From NCBI RefSeq assembly GCF_026262505.1, contig NC_067207.1:876252-940251 (forward strand): 64,000 nucleotides of DNA, in the 5' to 3' direction. The notes under the pieces were generated by a model. It did not search any database, had not been told where the DNA came from, and was given only the letters and a program-made list of their open reading frames with translations. Numbering within the stretch: the stretch's first letter is position 1; every line of letters begins with the position of its first letter. Source of the DNA: Trichomonas vaginalis G3 (Eukaryota; Parabasalia; Trichomonadida; Trichomonadidae). This document shows positions 10,654 to 21,188 of this stretch, piece by piece. The translations under genes were made by a program, and so were the position numbers.

Positions 10654-12963
10654 ATGACAGCAACAAACAGCAGCAACTATATCATTTCTGATGAAAAAGT
10701 TATTGATTCATTAGTTGAGGAATTAGTTGTGGCAGAAACTAAAACCCTCAACGAAAGAATTGGTGAAAACAAGATTGATTTACATAACTACCTCAAACAT
10801 GATGGAGGAAGAGGAAGGAAAACTGGTACAGCTTTATTAGTAAATAAAATTTCAAATTTAACGATTATAGATGTTGATATCAATAAATCATACAATGATG
10901 AACTTAAAGAAACAGTTAGAAAAGATATTTTATCAAAACTTTCGGATAAAGATGTTATCGTTAAAACTGCATCAGGAGGTCTTCACATTTATTGCAACAC
11001 TAATTTCTTCTATTCAACCTCGAACAGAATGATTAAATGTTATTCCTGCAATGATTACGATATTGACATAATGACTTCTATTGATGATTCAAAGCGTTCA
11101 TTAGTGGTTATGGCTGATTCAAGAGTTCGAAAGAATGCAACAGAACCAATCAATACATACTCATTCATTCGTGGAAGTTATGATTCAACATTAACTAGAA
11201 CAGTGAATGATATATTAAATGATTTGAATATTAAGGTAAGAGTTGAACAGAAGAACGAAGAAATAAAGAGTATAATGAATGAAAACAAAGATGTAAACAT
11301 TGACGATAAACTTGCCCAGAGCATAGTTGATGGCATCTATGATTTTGAAGTACATAATGACGGTGGAAACATGAATTTAGAAAAAGAAGTTACATTATTC
11401 ACACTGTTTCAAGCAATTAATTCGTTACCTAATCATTTAATTAATGAAGCATACGATAACGTTTATAACTTCTGCAATTTAACTGAAAATGCAAAAAGTA
11501 ATTTTGAAAAAGCACGTAGTAGATATGCACATTTAATGACTTCTCCATTTGTTTTAGTGAAGATTCTAAAACTTTATCAAAAGGAATATTATGATGAATA
11601 CGTTTTACCTTTATTACGTAAGCCAAAAATAACATTTGATATCAAACTTGATGACTCGTTTTTGATAACAGATATTAGACGCAAGGCTGAAAATCATCAG
11701 TATAAAAACAGTTCTGAAGTAATTGAGGATTTATCACGTGTAATTCGTTTTGTAGATTGTGGAAACAAATATTTCATTCAAAAGGACTATAATATCCACG
11801 ACAAAATGAATCAAATATCATTCGTTCTTCAATCAAACATGAAAGAGTCACTCAAAATGATTAAATTATTTAAAGAAGAAGGTAAAACAATAACAGCATG
11901 GGATGTACTACTAAATCAATTATCCTCATTAACCGTTAAGGGTGTTTGCTTTAAATCTGATTCCCCAGATGTTTTCTCAACGTTTCAGGGTTATAAATAC
12001 AACATTCTTGAAAAGCCTGATTACTCAAAAATTGAGATGTTTATGGATTTCATTAAAGAAGCCATTTGTGATAATAACGATGAAGTGTATAAATACCTTC
12101 TCGGCTGGATTGCATCAATGATTCAACATCCTGGAATCAAGAATGAAACAGCAATTATTTTGAAAGGACTTCAGGGAACGGGTAAAAACAGATTCACAGA
12201 CATTATTTCTGAACTCCTCGCTGGTTATTCATGTAAAAACATTACTGAAATAAGTGAGCTAACGGGTAATTTCAACTCAGTTGTTGAAAATAAAATGTTT
12301 CTTGTACTTAATGAACTCAAGAATGTAGGTGAAGACAGACTCGCAAACTTCAACGCTTTGAAATCAATTATTACGGATAATGAGATTAGAATTAATGAAA
12401 AGAATCAACCCAGAAGAACTGCTCAGAATGTTGCAAACTTCATTTTCGTAACTAACAACGTCTACCCTGTCAAAATTGAAGTTGGAGACAGAAGATACGT
12501 AGTTTTAAGGGTTAATGGTAAATTCAAGGGTCAATTTGATTACTTCAAGAATTTAATGGATTCATGCACAAAGGAATTTTATGATAACCTTTTAACATAT
12601 TTTATGCAATATGACCTTTCATCATTTAATGTACGAATCATACCGATGACTGAAGCCAAACAAGATTTAATCGAGTTATCAACAAATCCTTTAGATGAAT
12701 GGATAAATACACATTATGATGAATTATGTGCAGGTATGACGTGTAAAAATGCTCTATTCTGCAAACCATCAGACATGAAAGACAAGAATTTCCAAATGAG
12801 CATTAAGGATAAATGTGAAAGGAAACAAAGAAAAATAGATGGTAAACAAACATGGTATTATGTTTTGAAAGAAGAAATGAAAGGATTATATAAACAAATT
12901 GAACCAAACGATAATGAGGAATCATTTACTGACGATGAAATACCTGTGAATGAAGCTTTATAA
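10654..12963 (+). CDS. Primase (AEP-like) and SF3/D5-type helicase fusion of the virus-like element
   Basis: This is a 769-residue frame that looks whole. The N-terminal 200 residues resemble a primase-polymerase of the AEP type: an IIDVDINKS segment with paired aspartates near residue 74 and a KTASGGLHIYC segment near 108, as in bifunctional primase-polymerases. The C-terminal third is a superfamily-3 helicase: Walker A GLQGTGKNR near residue 507, a Walker-B-like MFLVLNELKN near 550, and the sensor-like NFIFVTNN near 590. The enzyme is expected to prime and unwind the element's DNA during replication. Virophages and Polinton-like viruses use such fusions; classical Mavericks use a family-B polymerase. 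Iteron arrays flank it on both sides. Confidence 0.85.
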   Translation: MTATNSSNYIISDEKVIDSLVEELVVAETKTLNERIGENKIDLHNYLKHDGGRGRKTGTALLVNKISNLTIIDVDINKSYNDELKETVRKDILSKLSDKDVIVKTASGGLHIYCNTNFFYSTSNRMIKCYSCNDYDIDIMTSIDDSKRSLVVMADSRVRKNATEPINTYSFIRGSYDSTLTRTVNDILNDLNIKVRVEQKNEEIKSIMNENKDVNIDDKLAQSIVDGIYDFEVHNDGGNMNLEKEVTLFTLFQAINSLPNHLINEAYDNVYNFCNLTENAKSNFEKARSRYAHLMTSPFVLVKILKLYQKEYYDEYVLPLLRKPKITFDIKLDDSFLITDIRRKAENHQYKNSSEVIEDLSRVIRFVDCGNKYFIQKDYNIHDKMNQISFVLQSNMKESLKMIKLFKEEGKTITAWDVLLNQLSSLTVKGVCFKSDSPDVFSTFQGYKYNILEKPDYSKIEMFMDFIKEAICDNNDEVYKYLLGWIASMIQHPGIKNETAIILKGLQGTGKNRFTDIISELLAGYSCKNITEISELTGNFNSVVENKMFLVLNELKNVGEDRLANFNALKSIITDNEIRINEKNQPRRTAQNVANFIFVTNNVYPVKIEVGDRRYVVLRVNGKFKGQFDYFKNLMDSCTKEFYDNLLTYFMQYDLSSFNVRIIPMTEAKQDLIELSTNPLDEWINTHYDELCAGMTCKNALFCKPSDMKDKNFQMSIKDKCERKQRKIDGKQTWYYVLKEEMKGLYKQIEPNDNEESFTDDEIPVNEAL

Positions 12964-12984
12964 AGTATGACTGGAATTTATTTT

Positions 12985-13431
12985 TGCCTTCCTCCTGTGA
13001 TGTTGTCAAAATGTCATGTTGTCTCATTTTTTCAGAGAAGTTAAATTACCTGGTGACCTGGTAACCTGGTGACCTGGTGACCCCTTCAGTTCTTCAAAAA
13101 TAATTAATTATCGAATAACCCATGATGTTGTCAAAATGTCATGTTGTCTCATTTTTTCAGAGAAGTTAAATTACCTGGTGACCTGGTGACCTGGTGACCT
13201 GGTGACCCTTCAGTTCTTCAAAAATAATTAATTATTGATAACCATGATGTTGTCAAAATGTCATGTTGTCTCATTTTTTCAGAGAAGTTAAATTACCTGG
13301 TGACCTGGTAACCTGGTGACCTGGTGACCCCTTCAGTTCTTCAAATAATTAATTATCGAATAACCCATGATGTTGTCAAAATGTCATGTTGTCTCATTTT
13401 TTCAGAGAAGTTAAATTACCTCACAGTCTTC
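12985..13431 (-). repeat. Iteron-like array in inverted orientation, downstream of the helicase gene
   Basis: Three full units and one partial unit are the reverse complement of the units at 8965-9190 and 10075-10585: CCTTCCTCCTGTGATGTTGTC, then CAAAATGTCATGTTGTC, GAGAAGTTAAATTACC and runs of TGGTGACC. With the upstream arrays, they make the primase-helicase gene the centre of a large inverted repeat. Confidence 0.75.
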
Positions 13432-13571
13432 CTTTTTAAATAAATGTTTTATGTATTCAGGATTAAGAATTCTATAATATTGCTTCCCTTTAAATCTTTG
13501 AATATAAACAGGAACACCATCCTCTAAAATTCGATAATCTATTTTATCTGGTTTTACTTGTTGGGTTATTT
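13425..13571 (-). pseudogene. Short orphan coding fragment at the right edge of the element
   Basis: The minus strand is open for about 48 codons without an ATG, reading a well-formed protein-like segment (DYRILEDGVPVYIQRFKG, then QYYRILNPEYIKHLFKK) and ending inside the last iteron unit. The quality of the peptide suggests a real gene end. The family is unknown. It is probably a scrap of another gene of the virus-like element and marks its approximate border. Confidence 0.4.
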
Positions 13572-14283
13572 ATGTAAGAATAAAAAAATAAATTATGTTT
13601 AAAATTAATGTTAAAAATAATGATACAAAATCGTTCAATATTGTATGAATTCTTACGTTTACAAAAAATGTCACAAAACCCATCATACCCTACTACTAAA
13701 ATTCTGCATTATTTCAAAAGTCAATAATTCTCTAGTAACTTTTCTTCAAACCCTAACCATTATATTATATGTATAATGGAGAATAATTGCAAAGAAAGAT
13801 AGCCGAATTTACTGGGTAGTTCTTGTGATGCGAAATAATTGCAAATTAACACCTAGTTTTAACAGCATCAATCTCTTTTTGCTCTCATTTAAATGCATTC
13901 GCACACTTTAATTTTGAAATATAAGAGTTTTGGAAATTATCAAATTTATCTGCTCAAATACTATAGATCTTCATAAGTGTTAATAGAATCATTAGCCTTA
14001 CATATAGTGTTTAATATAATGATGCACATTATACTGGGATTCATTCCTTATTCATCTAGTTATTATAAGATTTACAACCCCATGAAAATTTAAAATTTTG
14101 TCAAAAATAGTGAATGTACCTTTTGGTTAATTTGATCAGATTTTGTATGATTATAAATTATTACTTGAGTTAAATAAAAATTGTCCATTGAAATTTATTT
14201 TATCGTTGCTATTGTTTAAATGCGTACAAATTACCTCTCGCATATCAGGTTTGCGATTTACATCATGAAATTATTCTGAAAAT
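13572..14283. other. Intergenic AT-rich DNA
   Basis: About 710 bases with no convincing coding frame, RNA gene or repeat. It separates the virus-like element from the first host gene. Confidence 0.6.
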
Positions 14284-14301
14284 TCATTTTTACAAATTTG
14301 A
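14284..14301 (+). promoter_or_regulatory. Initiator-like TCATTT, trichomonad type
   Basis: TCATTT at 14284-14289 fits the trichomonad initiator TCA(+1)-pyrimidine-(T/A), and the ATG is 16 bases after the predicted +1 A. Short leaders of this kind are normal in Trichomonas. Confidence 0.5.
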
Positions 14302-15528
14302 ATGTTTGAGGATTTTAATCCTCAGAGGCAGAAGCCAATTAGAGCATTACAGAAAGCCGAGCCAACCATAAACTTTATACGTGCTTTTATATTCCTTCCT
14401 ATAATTGGTTTTTGTTCAATAATTTTAAGTCATAACGTTCCTGAATTAAAGAAAGACAGTATTGATGTGAAATATCATGTTAATTCCTATCGTCCATATG
14501 ATGGATTGATTAATTTATCAAATTTTAACAAAATTAATGAAAAAATTGAATTTGAAATTAAGGAGAATATAACAATTGAAGAAAATACGATGTTAGATGG
14601 ATTAACAACACCATTTAGAAACAATGTTGGCACTAGTTTAATACCAATTAATATTTCAAAATTTCAATTACAAAATATCATCAATACATATGTTAATTCG
14701 GATGGATATATTTATAATGATAGAATTGGATACTATAAGCAATGTGAATGCTCTGAAAATCTCTGCTTAAATCCTTTAATTTCTTCAAAAGTTAAATATT
14801 TCTCAAACTACACAAATGTCATTGCACTAACATCAGATATTGAAGATGAGACATCTTGAATCATGAATTTCCTCCCTTTTTTATTCATGATTCCAAAATC
14901 AGTTTTAAAGTCAAGTTCAATTTTAGTTAAACAGTCATATCACTCTGTATCATTCGCATTAGAGTTTCTCAATGTATCTACTGACAAAATAATTACTTTG
15001 AAAAATGATGAAATGATATTTGCAAAAAATCTTTACTTCTTTTCACCACCAAATTGTGAAAGTATAAATTTGAATAGTTTGAAGTTTTTGAGAGCCAAAA
15101 TTTGTAAAATTTTAGATTTAGATAAGAAAAGTCCAATGAAACATTTTATTAACTTGAAAGAACAATTTAATGAGAGTGACACTGATAAGTTTGATATTAC
15201 TCTTCTTCTAAATGCAAAGTACGGATTTCATTATTGGGAAAAATATTATCCTGAAAGAAATTTTGCGAGACAAGTTAAAAGGTTCAACAAATGTTCAGTC
15301 TTTGTAAGCATTTCATGTAACACTCTTTCATGGGTGTTATTTATGCAAAAAAATACAATTGTTCTTGAAATTCAATCTATTTCATCGCTTATTAACTATA
15401 AATTACTATCATTAGTCAATAATGTTAATTATTGTGTTGTTTCTTTAGGAAAATCAGTCAATGTTCATGATCCGAGAGAAATATATTTTTATTGGGAAAG
15501 AATAGTCAGAGAATCATTTATTCTTTGA
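14302..15528 (+). pseudogene. GT61-like (DUF563) type II membrane glycosyltransferase with one in-frame TGA
   Basis: Two frames in the same register, 14302-14859 and 14863-15528, are separated only by a TGA at 14857-14859, so this is one gene of about 409 codons. A membrane anchor lies at about residues 25-44 (FIRAFIFLPIIGFCSIIL), giving a type II Golgi-like layout. Around the stop, ETS-stop-IMNFLPFLFMIP resembles the GT61 segment in which an aromatic residue precedes the FLP motif, so TGG to TGA is the likely change. Near the end, VFVSISCNTLSWVLFMQKNTIVLEI sits where GT61 enzymes have the GAGLTN-type donor-site motif followed by a Val-Glu strand; the usual His-Gly-Ala-Gly is not conserved. 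The initiator and body are otherwise intact. Confidence 0.6.
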
Positions 15529-15804
15529 TATATTAGCAATTTGTAACTTATAATTAAGTTTATTTATGTTTTTTTTTATATGTTTGTATATATATATTAA
15601 ATGTGTTTGTTCACTATTAATCATATAATAAGTGTTTATTTGAACTTGATGCAAAGTTATATCAATATATATTTGTCAATTCAGTTGAGGAGAAAGCCTT
15701 ATTTTCTCCATCTGGACGTGTTTTTCTTATTCTCCAAAAATTTCTATTGTTATGCTCATATGAGCGGCGGAATTGATAAATTTATTCAGATAATGAAATG
15801 CTTG

Positions 15805-17314
15805 TTATCTGTGAATGATGTTCAAAAGAGAAAAATATTTTGATCTAGCCTTCTTAATCGATTTGGACAGAATTACAGCAATAGAGATATTTTTTAAAAC
15901 ATCAATGGTAATTTCATCCGTTATCTTAATTTTGTCAGTGTAGTGAACATATATTGACTTTTCTCCAAAGAATTTTTTTGCAATATTCAGATAAACGCGT
16001 TTGATTTGTAATATATAAATGACATTTACGAGGAAATCCACTTGGCGAAGTTGTGTTTGCATAAAACAGTCCTGGAATATATATTCTTGCTGGATATATT
16101 GTTGAATAAAATGGAGCAATTAAAGAAATATTTTTATTTTCTTTGAAAATGATTTTATTAAGATTAATACAATAACCGAATGATCCAAATATAACTGAGA
16201 CATTTCCAGGGATTGTTATACTTGTAAGAGATGTGCAATTATAAAAAGCTAAAAGATCTAAATATTCTAATGATTCTGGTAATTGAATTGATTTCAATTT
16301 AATGCAACTGGAAAAGGCAGCTGTGCCTATTTTAGTAATATTTCCTTCAAAAGTTATTTCTTCAAGAAATAAGCAACTGGAAAAGCAGCCAGAATTAATT
16401 ATAGAAATTTTGTTTGGTATTCTCATTGATGAAATATTGCAACCACTAAAGGCAGATTTCCCAATTGAAAATATATCTTCATGTAATTTAATAGATGTAA
16501 TATTTTTTTTAAATTTATAAAAACAATAATCCATTATATTTACAACATTTCTAGGGATTATGTATTCACCTGAATAATTAAAAACACAAAATAATGTTGA
16601 ATTATCTGTTCCATAATATACAGAATCTGAAACTATCTTATAATATATATTCAATATATCAATATCAATTCTTTCTATCGGGCATAGTGCTATTGCTGTT
16701 GGATCAATCAGATTTACATTTTTTGGGATATAAAGAGAAGTTAATTTTGTCTTGGCAAAACAATTGGAATAAAGTTTTGTTAATTTTGAGCTTGTATTAA
16801 ATTGAATATCTGATATTCCGCTAGATTCAAACGCACTTATAAATATATTAGTAACAGAGTCTGGTACTTCAATTGATCTTAATTGTGATGTGACTCGAAA
16901 ACAATTTTCACCAATACCTGTAATTTTTGGAGGAAGTACAATGGATGTCATATTGCTGCATCCTCTAAAAACTGAGTCATTCAAAAATGTTAATTGTGTG
17001 CACTTACTAAGATCTGCAGAAAATATTCCGGTATAGCAAAAACTATAAACACAAATCTTTTTAATCCGGCTATTTGCTTCAAATATTATTGAAGTAATAT
17101 TATTTTTGCAATTCATGAAAGCATTATGTGTTAAATTTTGACTAATTATTTCAATAACGGAAGCTGGGATAATAACATCACCACTATAATCATTTGAGCA
17201 TCCAATAATTGATTGATGATCGTTTGAATACTCTAGGGTACCTGTAGTATGATAAATTTGTAATAGAAAAAATATAATTATAATGTTATAGATTCTTGTA
17301 TAATTATAAACCAA
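15805..17314 (-). pseudogene. BspA-like leucine-rich-repeat surface-type protein, damaged
   Basis: The minus strand encodes a TpLRR (LRR_5) array of the BspA type: repeated blocks such as CxNLxxIxFPxxIxxIGxxCF (for example SIVLPPKITGIGENCF, SIEVPDSVTNIFISAF, SIQLPESLEYLDLLAF). A hydrophobic leader (IIIIFFLLQIYHTTG) looks like a signal peptide, but the frame opens with TTG and no in-frame ATG precedes it. BspA-like proteins form a very large surface family in Trichomonas. Near the C-terminus an A7 run at about 15,975-15,981 carries one extra base relative to the paralogue at 19162-20580; beyond it the frame continues to 15805 with FFGEKSIYVHYTDK, conserved in the paralogue. Lost start and one frame break make it a probable pseudogene, unless the run is a sequencing error. 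Confidence 0.7.
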
Positions 17315-17696
17315 TTATAGATTCTTGTGTAATGTTCAAATTTGCATTATCATTTTATCATTAGATTTGTATGAGCTTTATGTGTTATTAATACCAATAA
17401 GGATTTTGCTTTTGGATATTAGTTAAAATATTCTAAAAGTTATATAAACAACTTTTGAGTATTCTGATCAAAGTATAGAATATTTCAAATACCTTTCAAA
17501 TTTTGAAAATTCAATTGAATCTTTTCTTTCTTTTATCTTCCGTTCACTAAGAAATAAATTTAAGAGCATAATCACTCAATAGTAACAGTTTCCTTAAAAA
17601 ATAGTTTCATTTTATGATTACACTTCAGACGCTAAATTATGACTTTGAAATTTATACCATATTGACGTAAATAAATAAATAATAAAAAATCAAAGT
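17315..17696. other. Intergenic DNA inside the BspA/helical-repeat duplication unit
   Basis: There is no coding frame. A stretch near 17455-17540 (GAGTATTCTGATCAAAGTAT and onward) is recognisably similar to 20677-20760 in the second unit, so this spacer was part of the duplicated segment. Confidence 0.6.
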
Positions 17697-19016
17697 TTAT
17701 TCTTCAATTCTTTCAATAATTTCAAGAATCTTTGTTGAAATTGATGAGATTTCTTCATTTTCAGAATCTTTTAAATCAAAAATGTCATCAACAGCTTCAG
17801 AAACATCAAAGTTGTTGTTTGCAAGAAACAAAACAACGAAAAGAGAATCTAAACATGATTCAAAGTTGTTGATATCAATTAAACTAAAAACAGAAGAAAC
17901 AAAATCATCATTGACAGAACTTATATCAAGTGAATCACATCTAATAAGATTTGCTGCAATTCCAACAATTTCTGACTTAATTTGGAATGATTTCGTGTTT
18001 ATTTCGATTTTTTCAATCAATTTTTCTTCATTCAACTGTTTTCTCAATGAAAACGAATGCAAACAAACTTCTTTTATCATATTTAGTGCAGAAACAAGCT
18101 CTGTTTCATAAATATTCTCATTTTCATCAATTAAACAATGAATTTGTGACAAAAAATCAAAATTTTCTAAAATTGTAACATCAAATGAGTCAAAATCAAC
18201 TAAACAAAGCAATTTGCACATTGATATGTATATTGCTGGCGATTTTGTTGGATCTAAACTTGTAAAAAATTCAAAAAAATTATTTTGAAAAATAAATTTT
18301 GAAAAATTTTGGTTTTTCGATATTATTGATTTGAATCCTTGTATACAGATGTCTTGTATATACCATTCATCACATGAAATGTAATCATTGAAAAGATTCA
18401 TGCAATTTTCGAGATTTTCTTCTGAAATTTCGTTTTTTGAAATAATTTGAAGAACTGTGTTCAAAATTTTCGAAATTTTGTATTTGTTTTCTTTGTTTGA
18501 CTCAAAATTTTTTTGTAAAAGTAAATTTATTAAGAAATCTGATGGATTTTCATCGAATAATGAGAAATGTGATGATAATTGTGTCAATATTGAACATATT
18601 ATATCGAAAATCTTATCATGGTTGCAGCTTTGAATGAAATTTATTAAAAATTCAATTATTTCTTTGATTTCATTGATATCTATTAAAGAAATGGATGCAT
18701 TTGCTATTATTTCGATACATTGTAAGGCTGTGATATCTCGTTGTAAGATAGATCCAAAATTTGAAAAAATGATTGAAATTATTTCATAAATATCGAATTT
18801 GGTGAGTAATTTTGCATAATTTTCGTTAGTTAACTTCTTGTATAGATGATTCCATCCACTTTCATTGTCTTTTTCTTGGATTTTCTTTAGTAATGATTCG
18901 ATTTCGAGTTTTTCATATGAAGAAGGATCACAAAACTTTAAAATATCAACTTCTTGAGTCTTGTTTTCGTCCTTTAATGCAGGAATTATTGATGAAATCG
19001 ATTCTTTGTATTCCAT
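17697..19016 (-). CDS. Helical-repeat (ARM/HEAT-like) protein, function unknown
   Basis: This is an ATG-started minus-strand frame of 439 codons. The protein is almost all helical, with regularly spaced Leu/Ile/Phe and serine/asparagine-rich loops, and an acidic end (DLKDSENEEISSISTKILEIIERIEE). There is no signal peptide or membrane segment, so it is probably cytosolic. Such ARM-like solenoids are common in trichomonads; importin-alpha or other scaffolds are possible, but no diagnostic motif is visible. A decayed copy of its 5' part lies at 20690-21120, showing that it was duplicated together with the BspA-like gene downstream. Confidence 0.65.
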   Translation of the reverse strand: MEYKESISSIIPALKDENKTQEVDILKFCDPSSYEKLEIESLLKKIQEKDNESGWNHLYKKLTNENYAKLLTKFDIYEIISIIFSNFGSILQRDITALQCIEIIANASISLIDINEIKEIIEFLINFIQSCNHDKIFDIICSILTQLSSHFSLFDENPSDFLINLLLQKNFESNKENKYKISKILNTVLQIISKNEISEENLENCMNLFNDYISCDEWYIQDICIQGFKSIISKNQNFSKFIFQNNFFEFFTSLDPTKSPAIYISMCKLLCLVDFDSFDVTILENFDFLSQIHCLIDENENIYETELVSALNMIKEVCLHSFSLRKQLNEEKLIEKIEINTKSFQIKSEIVGIAANLIRCDSLDISSVNDDFVSSVFSLIDINNFESCLDSLFVVLFLANNNFDVSEAVDDIFDLKDSENEEISSISTKILEIIERIEE

Positions 19017-19161
19017 CGAATGTAAATTTTTTCATTCATCGCATCAAATTGTAAAATAATCGTTTTTACTTCAAATATTGAACTAAAAATTATTTCATGC
19101 TTACAGAGAAATTAAGTGTTTTTAATTAAAAAATACACGTTTATCATGATTTATTTAGTTA

Positions 19162-20580
19162 TTATCTGACTTTAACAAAATTAAGTATGATATTAAAGAT
19201 AGAGAAGTATTTGTATCTAGCCTTTTTAAAAGATTTAGATATAATTACTGCACTAGAGATGTGATCAATAACACTAATTGTGGTCTCATCTGTTATCTTA
19301 GTTTTGTCAGTATAGTGAACATATACAGATTTTTCACCGAAGAAAGTTTTGCATGATTCAGATAAACGTGTTTGATTTGTAATATAAATATGGCCTTTTG
19401 GAGGCAAACAGCTTGCATAGGTTGTATTTACATAAAACATCCCTGGAATGTAAACATTATACGAAGGTGCAACTAAGTTAAATAGAAAACTTCCCAAAAT
19501 TTTTGCAACCAGCAAATGAATAATCTCCAATAGTTGAGATACTACCAGGAATAATTATATATGTTAAAGATATACACGAAGCAAAAGAAAGACCTTCAAT
19601 ATTTTTTAAAGAATCTGGAAATTCTAAATATTTCAATTTATTACATTGGACAAATGCCATTACACCAATCTCTAATAAATCAGAAGAAAATGTTATTTCT
19701 TCGAGGTTTTTACAATTTGAGAAGCAAAATTTATTTATTCTAGAAACTCTGCGTGGAATGCATATTGATGTGATGTTGCACCCAGAAAAAGTTCCTTCAG
19801 AAAATTGAATAATATTTTCATGCAATTTAATTGAAGTTAAAATTATGCCATTAAAGCAATAATAATCTATTGAAGTAACATAACTTGGAACTTTATATTC
19901 TCCTGAGTATGAATGAACAACAAGAAGTAATGTTGAATTATCACTTCCTGAGAAAATTGATTTAGAATCTGTTGTATATTTCTTATTTAATTCATCAATT
20001 ACTATTCTCTCAACTGGACATCTTCTAATGAATTGAGTAGAAATAAAACTTACATTTTTAGGTATAAATATTGATGTTATTTTGGTTTCTGAAAGGCAAT
20101 CGCTTGATAATGTTGTTAAGTTGGAGTTTTGTTGGATATTAATTGTAATTAATCCGCTTTTGAAAAATGCATAACTTCGAATATTGATTACTGAATTAGG
20201 AATGTCAATTGTACTAAGTTTAACATTCTTTTCAAAACATCTTTCTCCAATACTAAGAATATTGGGAGGAAATGAAATTGAAGTCAAATTGGCACATCCA
20301 GAAAAGATTGAATTATTTAATGAGTTAAGTAGTGTGCATTGTCTGAGATCTACTATTTCAAGTGATGATTCATAGAAACTATAATCATTAATTTTTTGAA
20401 TTTGGCTACCTAATGTAAAATCGAGTGTTTTTATGTTATTTTTGCAATTTTTAAATGCATAAAATTTATGATCTATACTAAAATTTTCAATCACATATTG
20501 AGGTATAACTACATCACCACTGAAATCTTCCGAACAGTTTATTATTGATGTAAGATCTTCTGAATAATGCAGTGAAATTT
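19162..20580 (-). pseudogene. BspA-like leucine-rich-repeat gene, decayed paralogue
   Basis: This is a paralogue of the gene at 15805-17314. It is open from about 20577 (LHYSEDLTSIINCSEDFSG, aligning with the sequence just after the signal peptide of the first copy), but the leader and start codon are missing and the first ATG is internal (20494). It carries the same LRR_5 pattern (SISFPPNILSIGERCF, SICIPRRVSRINKFCF). Near 19,500 the frame is lost, with a few codons missing relative to the first copy, and it resumes in another frame with VYIPGMFYVNTT and FFGEKSVYVHYTDK to 19162. It was a surface protein by family; it is now a pseudogene. Confidence 0.75.
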
Positions 20581-20689
20581 AAGAGTTGATGTTAAAACTG
20601 ACTATTAACAATTATATGGATGATTTTTGCCGCATTTAAAATATAAATATTTAATTCATGAAAAAAAATATTCTACTTTTGAGTAATCT

Positions 20690-21120
20690 GATCAAAATTA
20701 TTGAATTTTTTCAATAGATTTTCAAAATTTGAAAATCTCATAGAATTGATTCTGAACCTAAATAAAAATTCAATTATATCTTTGATTTCATCGATATATA
20801 TTTAAAAGAAATATATAAAATTGCCATTGTTTCGATATAATTAAAAGCTATGAAATCTCGTTGTAGATCCAGAATTTTAATTTTCATTAGGCAACGTCTT
20901 ATAAAGATGATTCCATGCATATTCATTATATTTTTTAGATATTCTTTAGAAATGATTCGATTTCGAGTTTTTCATATGAAGATGATCACGAAACTTCAAA
21001 ATATCAACTTCTTGAGTCTTGTTTTCGTCCTTTAATGCAGGAATTATTGATGAAATCGATTCTTTGTATTCCATCGAATGCAAATTTTTCATTCATCGCA
21101 TCAAATTGTAAAATAATCGA
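20690..21120 (-). pseudogene. Remnant of the 5' part of the helical-repeat gene
   Basis: The stretch matches the 5' end and upstream region of the gene at 17697-19016. The segment 21000-21075 is almost unchanged, including the start codon context and the first 25 or so codons (MEYKESISSIIPALKDENKT). Before that, pieces corresponding to 18840-18900 and 18650-18740 follow with gaps. The rest of the gene is gone. Together with the BspA paralogue it marks the second unit of a tandem duplication. Confidence 0.8.
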
Positions 21121-21176
21121 ACATTAAAGAAAAATTACATACAAGAAGAGTTTAAAACATATCATTCATAAAAAGT

Positions 21177-21188
21177 TCATTTTTATAT
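21177..21188 (+). promoter_or_regulatory. Initiator-like TCATTT, trichomonad type
   Basis: TCATTT at 21177-21182 fits the TCA(+1)(C/T)(T/A) initiator, with the ATG 10 bases after the predicted +1 A, the same sequence as before the GT61-like gene. Confidence 0.5.

Larger units (their letters stand above)
1..13570. mobile_element. Virus-like element, Polinton/Maverick-PLV type (left end outside window)
   Basis: The stretch carries a retroviral-type integrase, phage-like tail fibres with collar tips, a KilA-N protein, a primase-SF3 helicase and iteron-like repeat arrays. This mix is known from Polintons, virophages and Polinton-like viruses of protists, and Mavericks are known to be abundant in Trichomonas. 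No capsid, packaging ATPase, protease or family-B polymerase is visible here; they may lie left of the window or be absent. The integrase and both fibre genes are interrupted (roughly four to six breaks in all), whereas the KilA-N and primase-helicase genes look whole, so it is probably a fairly young fossil. The right edge is placed near the last element-like coding fragment at about 13,570; no terminal inverted repeat could be confirmed. Confidence 0.75.

Noticed and set aside
8965-13431. CRISPR-like reading of the GGTCACC arrays
   Set aside because: Units are long compound repeats with conserved linkers and no unique spacers of regular length; no cas genes; the host is a eukaryote.
1-13570. 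Bacterial or phage contamination as source of the tail-fibre genes
   Set aside because: The region shares AT-rich eukaryote-like leaders, lacks ribosome-binding sites, and has a Maverick-type integrase; it fits an integrated eukaryotic virus-like element better.
14857-14859. TGA recoding (selenocysteine or altered code) in the GT61-like gene
   Set aside because: Trichomonads use the standard code, no SECIS-like context is evident, and other genes here end in TGA normally; a point change at Trp is simpler.
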